This document shows, piece by piece, positions 1 to 10,460 of a stretch of 64,000 bases of DNA. The first letter of the stretch is position 1; the number at the start of each line of letters is the position of its first letter. Under the pieces are notes generated by a model. The model did not search any database. It saw only the letters and a list, made by a program, of their open reading frames with translations, and was not told where the DNA came from. Source of the stretch: Maniola hyperantus (taxonomy: Eukaryota > Arthropoda > Insecta > Lepidoptera > Nymphalidae); contig NC_048543.1 of NCBI RefSeq assembly GCF_902806685.2, forward strand, positions 11,566,106 to 11,630,105, given 5' to 3'. The position numbers and the translations under genes are program-made.

Positions 1-90
1 TTGTTTTTGATTAATCGTGCAAAATGTCGGAAAAAAATACCCGAGTACGGAACCCTCGGTGCGCGAGTCTTACTTGGCCGGTTTTTTATT
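1..90 (-). repeat. GGGTTCCG-family dispersed repeat, cut by the window edge
   Basis: Reverse complement reads AAAAAACCGGCCAAGTAAG..., then the GAGGGTTCCGTACTCG segment, then ATTTTGCACGAT, the same order as copies at 7873 and 60373. Confidence 0.7.
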
Positions 91-154
91 TAAGTGAAAG
101 CTTCTTTAGGTGCGTTGGGTGACTTTGGGATGGGCAAAACCTTCAAGGTCGCGT

Positions 155-466
155 CACCTGTACCCGTAGTACAAGATTTTACGTCTCACCAAACGAAACC
201 AAATTCGAGAGTCGAAATACTTCCGCGTTACAGTAAAATGGACCTAAACAGCCTTGAATTGAAGTCAAATATTCAATGCCACTGATTTTAATTTCGCAAT
301 GTTTCCGCTTGGAGCGCTGGCTGTAGAAGTGTAGACAAACTTGAGCTTTAAAACAAGGCAATTAAGATCCAGTTTACTGTAACGCAGAAGTATTTTGACT
401 CTCGAATTTGGTTTCGTTTGGTGAGACGTAAAATCTTGTACCTACTACGGGTACTGTAGCTTTAAG
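155..466 (+). mobile_element. Palindromic MITE family A, copy 1
   Basis: About 310 bp with long inverted ends: GTACCCGTAGTACAAGATTT at the left and its inverse at the right, continuing through TTACGTCTCACC and CGAGAGTCGAAATACTT. The interior is shared with copies at 12167 (inverted) and 32933 (same orientation). No transposase; superfamily not determined. Confidence 0.8.
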
Positions 467-605
467 TATGACGTGCTACGCGTAGATATGATATGCGCGT
501 AGGCACCTACCTACCCTTAAAACAAATTTCATTTTAATTGTTGATTGTTTGACCTAAATAATTAATTTGAAAATCCAAAATCACGGTTATGTCTGTTCTG
601 TTACC

Positions 606-706
606 AGTTCGCGACAGTCAACATGGCAATCGGGGTATGATGTGCGGGGGCTATGAAGGTGTGCGGGGTGTTCCCACCCTGATTGCCATGTCGACCTGTC
701 TGTAGG
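606..706 (+). mobile_element. GC-rich TIR element family B, short copy
   Basis: Begins TTCGCGACAGTCAACATGGC and ends GATTGCCATGTCGACCTGTC; a shortened version of the elements at 2503, 41800 and 49899. Confidence 0.65.
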
Positions 707-960
707 TAGGTACTTACTTATGACATAATTTAGGAAATATCTTAGCTAAGTACCTAACTTCCTACCTAGACGGGTTTTAGTTTTTAATTTTATGTAGTTT
801 AAAGTTTAAATAAGCCTAAGTATAGTGTTCATTGTAGAAGCAGATAAGTTTTAACACCCTGTCTGCTAATGTGCTCTGAGCCTTAGGGGACAGAAAATAG
901 AGGCAGGAAAACAGACAATATTATGAATCAAATATTGTTATCACTGTTATTACATTTAAC

Positions 961-1290
961 TAGCTTATGCCCGCGACTCTGTCCGTTCGGACTACACAAT
1001 TTTAAACCCCTGTTTTACCTCTTTAGGGATTGAATTTCCCCAACCTTGCCAACAAACTGGCCCACCAGTTTGGAGAGAGTCACAAAATGTAAATATTTTG
1101 TATTTAATTTAATAAGTAAAAAAACAAAAGCAAAAATCCTTGTTCAGAGGATGTCTACGTCATATAATAGCTATCTGCATGCCAAATTTCAGCTCGATCA
1201 GTCCGGTAGTATGCGCTGTGTGTTGATAGATCTATCAGTCAGTCAGACAGTCAGTCAGCTTTTGCTTTTATATATTTATACAGAAGATAA
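961..1290 (+). repeat. Dispersed repeat ending in (CAGT)n
   Basis: Opens CTAGCTTATGCCCGCGACTC and later has GTCTACGTCATAtaatag, TGCCAAATTTCAGCTCGATC and a CAGTCAGTCAG run, a layout repeated at 47738-48115 and 55255-55710 and, inverted, at 5600-5745. Confidence 0.65.
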
Positions 1291-2502
1291 ACTGGGTGTA
1301 TCTGTATTTGATTTTCTTCGTGAACGTACCTAGGTAGGTCTATAGGTACAACAAAACTCACGAAAGATAAGATTTAATCCGGAAAATACATTTTTATGTA
1401 ATAATATTTCACATGTATTTCCGGCTTAAAATTTTACACAGTTTGTAATTTCCTTTATATTTTTCAACGGCACAGATAGGTAAATATAATAGCAGAATAT
1501 AAAACGGCACACATCGCGCCGTCGGAATAACCACGTTCGCGCTTCGCCATCAGCCGTGAGCCACCTTTGTTCTTTTGTCGAACATTGAATTCCCGACGTT
1601 GCCCGTATATGCAAAAAGGGCAATTAAACCCATAAATCACTATGTGCGAGCATTTTTCCACCTATTATTCCACCTTTTATGATCCCGAAAAACGTTGCCC
1701 ATTCACTGACAGCGCATTTGAAATATGAAAGTTGTTAGGCTGTATATCTCTATCACACAGTTATTTAGGTGCAGTCATGTGTTTGTTTTTTACAGCGTTG
1801 TGTACAGGCCTTAAATCATACTGATAATGCTGGTATACACAGTACAGATATATTGTTACAGTTGGAACTTTTTAACTTTCCTTTTACCGACTCACTTTAT
1901 TATCATATCTGGTAGGATACTTCGACCACAGTATATATTACTTATAAAAACTTCGACACTAAATAAAATCGACTTTTTAATTGTACACAGTGTATAGATA
2001 TAATAATAGTTTGGCTATGTTAGTACTAAGTATTATATTATATTCTATGGTTTGGCGTAGAATAGCGAATAAGTACCTACCTATGTAGGCGTACCTCCCT
2101 ACATGATAATTAATTAAATTTTTTTTTTCATGTAGGTCAACTTGTGGTGCTTATGATAAGTAGGTTAAGTTACTACTTAGTACAATTTAAATTATCCCTA
2201 AAGTCACAATCTATAAGTAAATTGCTTTGATAGATTACTATTATATGCATAGGTTATATAGGTATATATGTATTATGTAACTGTATATCTATAACTGATA
2301 GGAACATTCTGACATAACTGCTATTTGATCCTATTAATCCGACAGGATTTAGGTACTTCACAGGGTCTTAATAAGTACTTACTTACCTTTTCAATGTTAA
2401 GTTTTATACAAATACTATTACCTACTAGAAACCTAAGAACCTACATTTTTATTTAAGTTACACTTGAGAAAAACTTGCCGGTCCGATTCCTAACCTGTGT
2501 AT

Positions 2503-2665
2503 AGTCCGCGACAGGTTGAGATGTAAGGCGGTAAGGGTAATCGGGGTAAGGTGGGGGGACGCCCCGCACACCCGCACGTCTCGTGCGCTCGCCCGCACCA
2601 GGTTAGCGCGGGGGCTGTGCGCGGGTGTGCGAGGCGCTCCCTCCCCGATTGCTATCTCGACCTGA
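2503..2665 (+). mobile_element. GC-rich TIR element family B, copy
   Basis: Starts CCGCGACAGGTTGAGATG and ends CCCCGATTGCTATCTCGACC. Its ends are inverse complements; inside are GACGCCCCGCACACCCGCAC and GGTTAGCGCGGGGGC. Much more GC-rich than its surroundings and only about 120 bp before the exon 1 acceptor. Confidence 0.75.
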
Positions 2666-2913
2666 AAGTATAATATGGTCTCGTAAAAATTATAGTTCTA
2701 CGGGTTTTCCGCATTATGGCGAGATATTTTATTTTTCTAGTCGAGCTTTACAATTTTAATTTTACTACAACATCTTTTTCCTTTTTTAAAGGTACACCAA
2801 ATGCCAAACGCCTAGGGTCAAATCCATAGTCGCTTCTGCGGCTTATTCACCCCACGTCGAACAAAGGCTTCACCATTCACCTCCGCGTGTACAAAGAGGC
2901 GCTGGCGGCTGGC

Positions 2914-3109
2914 ATGGAGCCGCTAAGCGAGAACGGCCTCTGTCTCAGTGAACTAGATCTCCACGGAGGTGGACATCTACACGAGTCAGTGGCCGCTTCC
3001 GTCGGCTCGGCCATATCCAGTCTGATGGCGCCTTTACACCACGAACCGCAACACACGCCCCTACACCACGCGCCACCGTTGCATCATGAACCACTCGAGA
3101 AGCTAAAAA
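2914..3109 (+). CDS. Pitx: Pitx/Ptx1 homeobox gene, first recognised coding exon (N-terminus)
   Basis: Codes for the N-terminal, non-DNA-binding part of a Pitx-type transcription factor (nuclear). The peptide starts MEPLSENG and is rich in His-Pro with a repeated PLHHxP motif, ending in EKLK plus one base of a split Ser codon. The start is placed at the ATG at 2914 (purine at -3, G at +4). The frame is open back to 2830, so an upstream exon spliced at the AG at 2828-2829, or an earlier start, cannot be excluded. The exon ends in A before GTAAGT at 3110, phase 1; joining it to 35273 rebuilds AGT (Ser) without a frame break. A possible acceptor (pyrimidine tract then AAAG) lies at 2791, and a 4-codon upstream ORF begins at 2801. 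Assignment rests on exact phase agreement with the homeodomain exon 32 kb away; the N-terminus itself carries no family motif that I can name. Confidence 0.8.
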
Positions 3110-3212
3110 GTAAGTACGTAGAAATAGCACGTACCAACATAGAAGATTAAGAAATACACATATCAGTAAGTATAACAGCAATATTGGTAGTCTACACTAC
3201 AACATACAACAC

Positions 3213-3279
3213 CTACACGAGTCAGGGGCCGGCCGCTTCCGTCGGCTCGGCCAAATCCAGTCTGATGGCGCCTTTACAC
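3213..3279 (+). pseudogene. Partial tandem copy of Pitx exon 1 inside intron 1
   Basis: Repeats exon 1 positions 2977-3039 about 240 bp downstream. It matches at all but two bases apart from a 4-base insertion (GGCC) near its left end; the core GTCGGCTCGGCC is identical. One substitution changes Ile to Lys in the corresponding frame. No acceptor precedes it and the frame runs to a stop near 3300, so it is most likely an inert duplicated fragment. The low divergence from an AT-rich intron background implies it is young or constrained. Confidence 0.8.
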
Positions 3280-4496
3280 TTAACACGTACCTATACAGAG
3301 TAGATTTAGAAATTCCATATTTCAATACAAACATAATATGTAGGTATATAGCGACCTCTGATATTATAACGACCGACATCCCAAGCAAATAAACAAAGCC
3401 GGGTTTTAAAAAGTAATAATAGTAACACTGACTTTTTTAGTAGAGTTTATTTAGACATAAGTAGGTATAAATTACAAAATAAGTAAAAGCTACTAAATTA
3501 TTCAGACTTCGACACCGGTGACCCTGATTTTCTTTTTTGGTGTCGAGACAGGTTAGCCCGGGATCTAGGGCTCTTTTGGTACTAAGCCAAACGTTACAAA
3601 ATCTGAAAATCTTTTGTGGATCGCATCTCGGGGCATAGCAATTTTAGGTCTCCTACTTTAACGCCTATTTTTAGTATTGCAGCAATACACACACGTCAAC
3701 AACAAACAAAAGTAAGAACTTTTCTTACTTATTTATATCCATACCTACCTGCTAATAGATTGGAATGGGAAAGTGTGTTTGTTGATTTGCACTTTTTCTA
3801 CACGACGGAGGAGCAACGGGAGGCGGCAAAAGACGGCCTTCCAATGACGTACTCTACATACTTTTTATTCTAGAAAAGGGATTGCACAGGTTATCCTAAA
3901 TCCGCTGAAACAGACTCGCAGGCAAAAGCTAGTAACAGAATCATATCTTAAAGGCGGCAAGGCACAATTTAGAACTGTTATTTTCCAAAAACTATGGAAG
4001 GAATAGGAAAGCCTATTGCACACCTGAAAGTTGTGAAAACTTTAAAAGAAAATTAAATTATAGACGTAAAAATAGCTGATATCACTACTTAATAACAGCT
4101 GTGATCGAAATAATAATATCTATAATGATTGTTAGGATATTACTTACTAACATTTTTTTAAGTAAAAAGGACATCAAGCAGGAATATTCTGTGAGAGATG
4201 AAATAATAGAAAAATTGCGTATCATATCAGCAGGACATGAATAAACCGTAATTTTGTATACAATACGAGGTGCCCACATCACGTTACGGCTGTTTGTCGG
4301 AGCCCCTTTGATAGACGGTTTTTATTTTATAATATTCATCTCTATAAATAAAGTCATCGATTTGTAGCACGTGCAACCATTTTTGATGATGCGTAGCCAA
4401 TTTTATTTACACTTTTTATGCATATAGTCAGCCACTCAATGTTCTTCTGTTGCATTTTAAGGTCTTCAACTTCTTTTTCTACTTCTACTATCATCA

Positions 4497-4690
4497 TCAT
4501 CATTATTATTCATTATCTATCCATCGCTGGCTCAGTACCGACACAGTTTTACGATTTATAGGTGAGAGATACGTAAAACTGGGGTACACTGCAAGGGTCT
4601 CCTCTCAGAATGCTCCTCTCAGAATGAAAACTTATTGGCTTTGCCGGATAGTCTACCACGCTGGCCAAGTGAGGATTGGTTTCTAGACGG
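4497..4690 (-). mobile_element. tRNA-derived SINE, 3' half, degraded
   Basis: (ATC/ATT)n, then CTCCTCTCAGAATG twice in tandem (14-bp internal duplication) and CTACCACGCTGGCCAAGTG, matching the 3' half of the SINE at 51870. It runs into another repeat fragment (4683-4790) with CGCTTAGCGGCACGGCTTTG. Confidence 0.65.
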
Positions 4691-5599
4691 CATCGTACCG
4701 GAACGCCAAATCGCTTAGCGGCACGGCTTTGTCGGAAGGGTGGTAGGATGTAACTAGCCGCGGCCGTTGTTTCCCCATCAGACAAAATTTACTGACAAGA
4801 AAAAATATTACACTACACTACGCATGCACCTGTTAAACAAATTCCATCAGTGATGATATTCTCGAGCGGGAAGCTGCAAGCGGGTAGAGCAGGAGAGGGG
4901 AGGGGGGTGATCGAATAGTTTTTACAAACACATCAATATAGGATTACGCGCCCCTGCCGTTTAGTTACGCAATTAGTATCGGGACAGGGGTGCATACAGG
5001 AAGGATCGGCACTCGATCTACTCGCACAAATGGTTTGTTTTATCTAGCCTCGTCAGGTCCAAGATAAAATATTGCAAGAATTGCAATATCCATGTTATAT
5101 AGAATTAACTAACCTGCCCCGGCTTCGCTTGGGTGGAAATTCTATCTAAATACCTAAAGGAAACTTACATGTATAAAATCTCATGATTATAATAGTCTAG
5201 ATTCAGAGGTTTGAGTTGCACGTTGATACTTACCTATGTCAGTCAGTCAACTTCTCCTTTTATATGTACTATGTACATTACTATATGAACAACTCACATT
5301 GGTCTTACACAACTAAAGAAGGAGGCTTATTAAGCTCAAAAGTTGTCGCACCAAATTACCTAACCTGTGGCCCTACCGCGGTTGTTTGACAGCTACAATG
5401 TCACGATTGCAATCATCTGTGATTGGTTAATGCTCGCTCACTATTGGCTACAATGCATTGTTGCAACAAGAATCGCACAAATTCAGCCAATCAGAACAAT
5501 TGAGATTGTAATAATGATTGATGCAGGTTTTAGACAATCGCCCTACAGAGCTATTTTAATAAAGCAGATGTACCTAGGTGCTTATGTCCTATTGTATCG

Positions 5600-5750
5600 T
5601 AATCTGAATATATAAAAGGAAAAGACTGACTGACTGAGTGACTGACTGACTGACTGATCTGTCAACGCACAGCTCATACTACTGGATGGATCGGGCTGAA
5701 ATTTGGTATGCAGATAGCTATTATGAAGTCGCGAGCATAAACTACTAGCT
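5600..5750 (-). repeat. (GACT)n-bearing dispersed repeat
   Basis: TATATAAAAGGAAAAGACTG followed by repeated GACT, then ACGCACAGCTCATACTACTG and GCTGAAATTTGGTATGCAG: the inverse of the repeat at 961-1290. Confidence 0.7.
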
Positions 5751-5790
5751 ACTAGGTATTAACTTAATTCTATAAAATCGTTTGAGTGAT

Positions 5791-6229
5791 CATCATCATC
5801 ATCATGATCAACCCATCGCCGGCTCACTACAGAGCACGGGTCTCCTCTCAGAGTGAGAAGGGTTTTGGCCACAGTCTACCACGCTGGCCAAGTGCGGATT
5901 GGCAGACTTCACACACCTTTGAGAACATTATGGAGAAACTCTCAGGCATGCAGGTTTCCTCACGATGTTTTCCTTCACCGTTAAAGCAAGTGATAAATGT
6001 TAAGTACAAATACACTGCCTATCAGCATGCAATATGTTATGATATAAGTACCTAACAACGTTCACTGTTTATCCATATTCGCAATAAAGAAGTTTGTATT
6101 TGTATTTGTATTTGTATTTGTATAAGTAATTACTTAAAAACGCACATGACTCCGAAAAGTTAGAGGTGCCCGGGATCGAACCCCCGACCTCCGATTGGAA
6201 GGCGGACGTCCTAACCACTAGGCTACCAC
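5791..6229 (-). mobile_element. tRNA-derived SINE with 14-bp target duplication and nested insertion
   Basis: Read on the minus strand: tRNA-like head with GTAGCCTAGTGGTTAGGACG (A box) and GGGTTCGATCCCGGGC (B box), CTCTAACTTTTCGGAG, then CACTTGCTTTAACGGTGAAG, and a (GAT)n tail. It is flanked by ATCGTTTGAGTGAT at 5777-5790 and 6230-6243. Between the head and the CACTTGC segment about 120 bp are inserted (roughly 6003-6127) that are absent from the copy at 51870; they end in (TTTGTA)n. Confidence 0.9.
6003..6127 (+). mobile_element. Insertion nested in the SINE, ending in (TTTGTA)n
   Basis: Interrupts the SINE at 5791-6229. It has GCAATAAAGAAG followed by about four TTTGTA hexamers, a tail typical of retroposed sequence. 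Boundaries approximate. Confidence 0.6.
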
Positions 6230-7059
6230 ATCGTTTGAGTGATATAGGTAGGTAAATCTAGTAATATCTAATACCCGTGCTCATATGATATACCTATAAA
6301 TTTATTATCTAACAACAAGAAATTTTTTCTAGGTAAATAAATAAAAACTATTATTTATTGTATAGTCTTGTTTATCTTTCAGGCTGAATCTGTATTCTGT
6401 AGTACCAAGCAATTTATTTCATACAAAAAACAGATACAATTTAACACACGTGAAGCCGGCGTAAACGAAATGATTCGCAATCCATCACCGGCGAACAAAA
6501 AAGGCAATCATTTAAAGTCAATCCAAATGAATCGACTAAATCGTCCATCTCTTTCATTCGTCATAGTTTTTGTACAAAAACAGTGTAACTTTCTCGCTTG
6601 CACAATAAAAAACGTCCCTCCGAAACCGGTGGACCATTATATTGCGATGATTAGCCTTGCACTTGCTTTGCCATTGAATTTAAATGGGGGATTAGAATGT
6701 ATTTTATTTTATTAAAACTCTATTGTGTGTTAGTTCATTAGTCAATTGCTGTCGTCGTTTGGCGATTGTTGAAAAATTGGATTTTTATTTGTCTTTAGAA
6801 CAAGCTTTTCTGCTCGACTGCGTTTGCGTGAATTTAGGTTTTTTAAATAATATATCCCATTGACTCCTTCAATCTGTCAGTTTTGTTTTCTTATATGGCA
6901 GTTTGCTATATTGATAAAAGATGCCATTGTTGCTGTTTTTCGTTATCATTTTCTGATACCAAAATCAAAGTTAGATCAAGCAAGTAAGAAGTAAGTAGAT
7001 AAAGTACGCGGCCGATAGTTATGTGCCTAAATAGACTTTTAGGAGGTGATAGTAGTAGT

Positions 7060-7131
7060 GTAGAGCGCTGTCCCTGTCGTTGAGACCGACAAAACGTCAT
7101 ATAGGTATGAGTGACAGAGACAACGCTCTAC
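7060..7131. repeat. Foldback repeat, 19-bp arms (family C)
   Basis: GTAGAGCGCTGTCCCTGTC at 7060-7078 pairs with 7113-7131 with two mismatches around a 34-base loop. A related foldback, with the loop in inverse orientation, lies at 48853-48912. Confidence 0.75.
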
Positions 7132-7872
7132 AAGGCCGAAATGTCATTTTAAAGGCCGATGTACCTACCTTACTTTCGGCTGCGTACTGTACCTAATATT
7201 TTAATCTAGGTACTTACTGTGATTTTTGTATGGCGCGTGTTTTCAGTTTTTTGGCACTTTATTATACAGTAAATATTTTCAAAACAAGGGCAATGATAAG
7301 GCGTAGGTAGGCATAAATATTATAAGGTATCTGTACCATAGACTTTTTCATAAATTATTAAAAAAGTAATCGATTCAACATATGATATTGGAGCTTGAGC
7401 TTACGTCGAAGATTGTTCGCATATCCCGAGATTTTTATAAAATACGCGAAAAACACGTTTCGTGGCTTTAATTTTAAATTGAGCAGATTTTGCGGATTTC
7501 TCTAAAGCCTTCGTTGATTTTGTCGGTTTTTTTCACCTTCGAGTAACACCCTTTCTTATTAGGTTCGTGGATAAAATGGGAAACTAATTATCTGGCGCAC
7601 TTACAGGATTCCTCGGCCTTGTCTCTCAATACATTTTAGGTTTTATATGCCTTTAGCGGATTTTCACGATTCAAAGATCAAGAAAAGTAAGTTAATAAAA
7701 GGTATTTCCAGATATTTTTTCTGGGATGCGTTACCTAAACGTATTTGTAACATATATTATAACATTATAATGTATTCGCACGATCTCGAATAGGTAAGTA
7801 TTCAACTAAGAAGTACAACATTAACTTTTGCATAGAGTAGGGTCCGCCCATCACTATCAATATTAGACAGAA

Positions 7873-8317
7873 AGAAAACCGGTCAAGTGCAAGTCTGGCT
7901 GGCGCAACGAGGTTCCGTGCTACAGTCGTATTTTTTCGACATTTTGCACGATAAGTAATTCAAAAACTATGATGCGTAAAAATAAATAAAAATCTGTTTT
8001 GAAATGCGCAGGTGAAGACCTTTCATATGATATCCCACTTGATATAGTTATTTTGGTGTACCTACTTCGAAAATTGAAAATACTAATGATTAGTTCATGA
8101 CCACAATTGTTTTGTGTGTGATGTAACCACAATTTCACGGTTTCAAGTTTTTCCCCGAATGTCTGCTGTAAGACCTACCTACCTGCCAAATTTCACGATT
8201 CTAGGTCAACGGGAAGAACCTACCCTGTAGGTTTCTAGACAGACCGACAGACAGACAGACAACAAAGTGATCCTATAAGGGTTCCGTTTTTCCTTTTGAG
8301 GTACGGAACCCTAAAAA
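7873..8317 (+). repeat. GGGTTCCG-family dispersed repeat, long copy
   Basis: Starts AAAACCGGTCAAGTGCAAG, contains TATTTTTTCGACATTTTGCA and TGCCAAATTTCACGATTCTA, then (GACA)n and TAAGGGTTCCG, and ends TACGGAACCCTAAAAAG. Closely matches 60373-60740. Confidence 0.8.
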
Positions 8318-9719
8318 GGAAGAATTTTTGATTCTGAGAAATTCTGAGAAACAAAATGTGTGGGATAGAGTAGTGTTAGTGTATACCTATTACCCACCCA
8401 CCATTTTTCTAATAAAGAAAAGATTACCTAGAGGAATCTCAATTCTCAATAAATACTATGCAAATAAAAAATACAAAAGCCTAGGTAGGTATATTCTAGC
8501 AACACCGGTTACATTTTAAGATCCGCTTCAGTAACTTCTCTAACTGAGATGTAGTTTTATTAACTGGTGTGCACTTCAAGATTTAAAGTAGGAATAATCT
8601 TAAATCAGGGGATAGCCACTAGTCAGGCTGGTTCATAATATGAGTTACGGGTGAGCGAGCACCCTAATCCGGTACAAATATTTGTCCTGTTAGTTCGGAT
8701 TATGAACTTTATCTCGACATTCCTAAATCTGACCGGCGCAGATATCGCTAGGGCGTCAGGGGTCTTTCCACTCCTATCAAATTAATGATTGTTTTTTACA
8801 AGATTCTTTTAAAGGATTACGTATAGAATAGAAAAGTTATTCAAATATAGTTTTACAAAGTGCTTTCGAATTTCAAGTAAAATCGTCATAAATCGTCAGA
8901 TAAATCTACTACTGGTTCAGAAGGTCCTTCCCACCTAAAAGTTACCTTCTTTTTTCAAAAATTCATACAATAGTAGGTACAGTGCGTTCCCACTATGATA
9001 CACTTATAAATCTCTAAATTACATAAAATTCTAAAATAAATTACCAATTTACCCATAATATAGACCTATGTTTAAAATTACCTGTAATTTTTTTCATTAC
9101 TCTCTACTTTCACAATCATCTTAAATACACCGTAATTTATCATTGCAAAAACCGAACACAAAAACCCGGTGCCACACTGTCTGCTCCGCAGTTACTATAA
9201 AGTTTTTGTGCCACAAAAAAAATGGCGACCCCGGCCCCGGTGACATGAAATGAGAATTTAACACCGGGTACCGGTGTCGCCCCGCTTTGATGCGTGCGGG
9301 ACTCATGTTTTTATTTTTTTTCGCTTTAAAAAAAATTAAGGTTAATAATTGGACACTTTTATAGGTTTAGGATACGAGAAAAGTAGGTACAAAACGATAT
9401 TGAGATTTTCAAAAGTAGGTACCTGCTTACCAGAACAGGAAAAAGTTAGATCAGAAAACATGATTACAACTACGAGCTAGTAGGTAAGTACTTACATGAT
9501 TACCTTCATTAGACTACACTACAATACATTACTTATTAATGGACAACAGCCAATGATATTAGAAGAAAATAGGTAGATACGTTATACGCGGACCGCAAGT
9601 GGCACGTTAAAACTAAGCTAATTAGCAAACCTGAGCTCAGTCGTCCGCTGTCGTCGCGCTATCGATGACGTCGTTGATAGTAATGTGTATTTTGTTTTCG
9701 TCTCCCAAAACAACCGAAA

Positions 9720-9796
9720 ATGCCGTCGTGTGTGATGAGATTCTGCACAAACTACACAAGCAAGGTTTCCAAAAGTCAAGGAATCACATTTCATTC
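9720..9796 (+). pseudogene. THAP zinc-finger start exon, orphaned in the transposon
   Basis: ATG opens MPSCVMRFCTNYTSKVSKSQ then GITFHS, the start of a THAP domain (Met-Pro-x-Cys, second Cys four residues after the first pair, Phe-His at the end of the loop), followed by GTAAGT at 9797, phase 2. The rest of the C2CH finger (the W, second C/H and AVPTIF-type box) would be in a further exon that I do not find within the 1.34-kb element. So this is probably a remnant of a P-type transposase gene, though a spliced host THAP gene cannot be wholly excluded. Confidence 0.65.
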
Positions 9797-10189
9797 GTAA
9801 GTAAAACTATTTCTTTTATATAATTCGTATTTTTCACTTATTTAACAATAACAAACTCGTGCACGTTCGTGTAAAATGCAACTCATTGCAATTTGTACCT
9901 TATGTCACATGCCATAAGTACGTATCAAGTTATCGTTGTACGTATTTTAAAGTTTCCGATCAAAGAATATAAAATAAACAGATAGGTCTCTTCTGAGTAT
10001 TGACAATTCAAATAGTGTGCATATTTCCTGTTTTAGGGAAGGATAAATTAACTATGGTCTAACATCTTTTTACGGTCCACTGCTGGGTCTCTTCATACAA
10101 TGAGGGAATTTTGGCTATGAGTATGTAGATTGTGTAATAGTAAATATTTTCAAAAATAAAAAATATTTTCATTTCACATTTTATTCCTT

Positions 10190-10460
10190 TACCTACCTTC
10201 CCGCGGCTTCGTCCGCGTAAAATTTAGTAATTTTATTTCGACTTCTTTTCCATGTATGGGAGCCCCCTTTATTTAATTTAATTTAATTTTTATTATTTTT
10301 ATTATAGCGGCAATAGAAATACATTCTGTGAAAATTTCAACTGTCTACCTATTACGGCTTACGAGATACAGCCCGCTGACAGATGGACGTACAGACAGCG
10401 GAGGCTTAGTAATAGGGTCCCGTTGGCACCCCTTGGGCACGGAACCCTAAAAACGAGCGG
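10190..10460 (+). repeat. GGGTTCCG-related repeat inside the P-like element
   Basis: Contains CCGCGGCTTCGTCCGCGTAA, AGACAGCGGAGGCTTAGTAA and GGCACGGAACCCTAAAAACG; the last two blocks recur at 30890-30948. Confidence 0.65.

Larger units (their letters stand above)
1..2791. other. Sequence upstream of Pitx exon 1
   Basis: Outside the repeats listed, 1291-2500 shows no gene. The part at 1490-1730 is GC-richer and unique (homeodomain-like ATTAAACCCATAAATC near 1624), possibly regulatory. From 1730 to 2490 it is AT-rich with scattered TAGGTA/TACCTA motifs. The transcription start of Pitx was not located. Confidence 0.4.
3281..9542. other. Intron 1, left part: unique AT-rich DNA between repeats
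   Basis: No gene is seen in 3281-4490, 4791-5100, 6244-7059, 7132-7870 or 8318-9542. At 6420-6720 a unique GC-richer stretch with an accidental 115-codon frame contains GGGGGATTAG (K50-type site at 6689); it may be regulatory. A repeat fragment opening CTAACCTGCCCCGGCTTCGC lies at 5109-5275. Confidence 0.4.

Noticed and set aside
179..361. 60-codon frame seen in both the 155 and 12167 elements, almost identical
   Set aside because: Conservation is explained by the recent MITE copies; the frame includes terminal inverted repeat and has no domain.
2801..2815. ATG at 2801 as the Pitx start
   Set aside because: It reads only four codons (to TAG) and is out of frame with exon 1; at most a short upstream ORF.
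6368..6715. 115-codon frame in intron 1
   Set aside because: No domain, no splice logic with Pitx, ordinary length by chance; mentioned only as a unique block.
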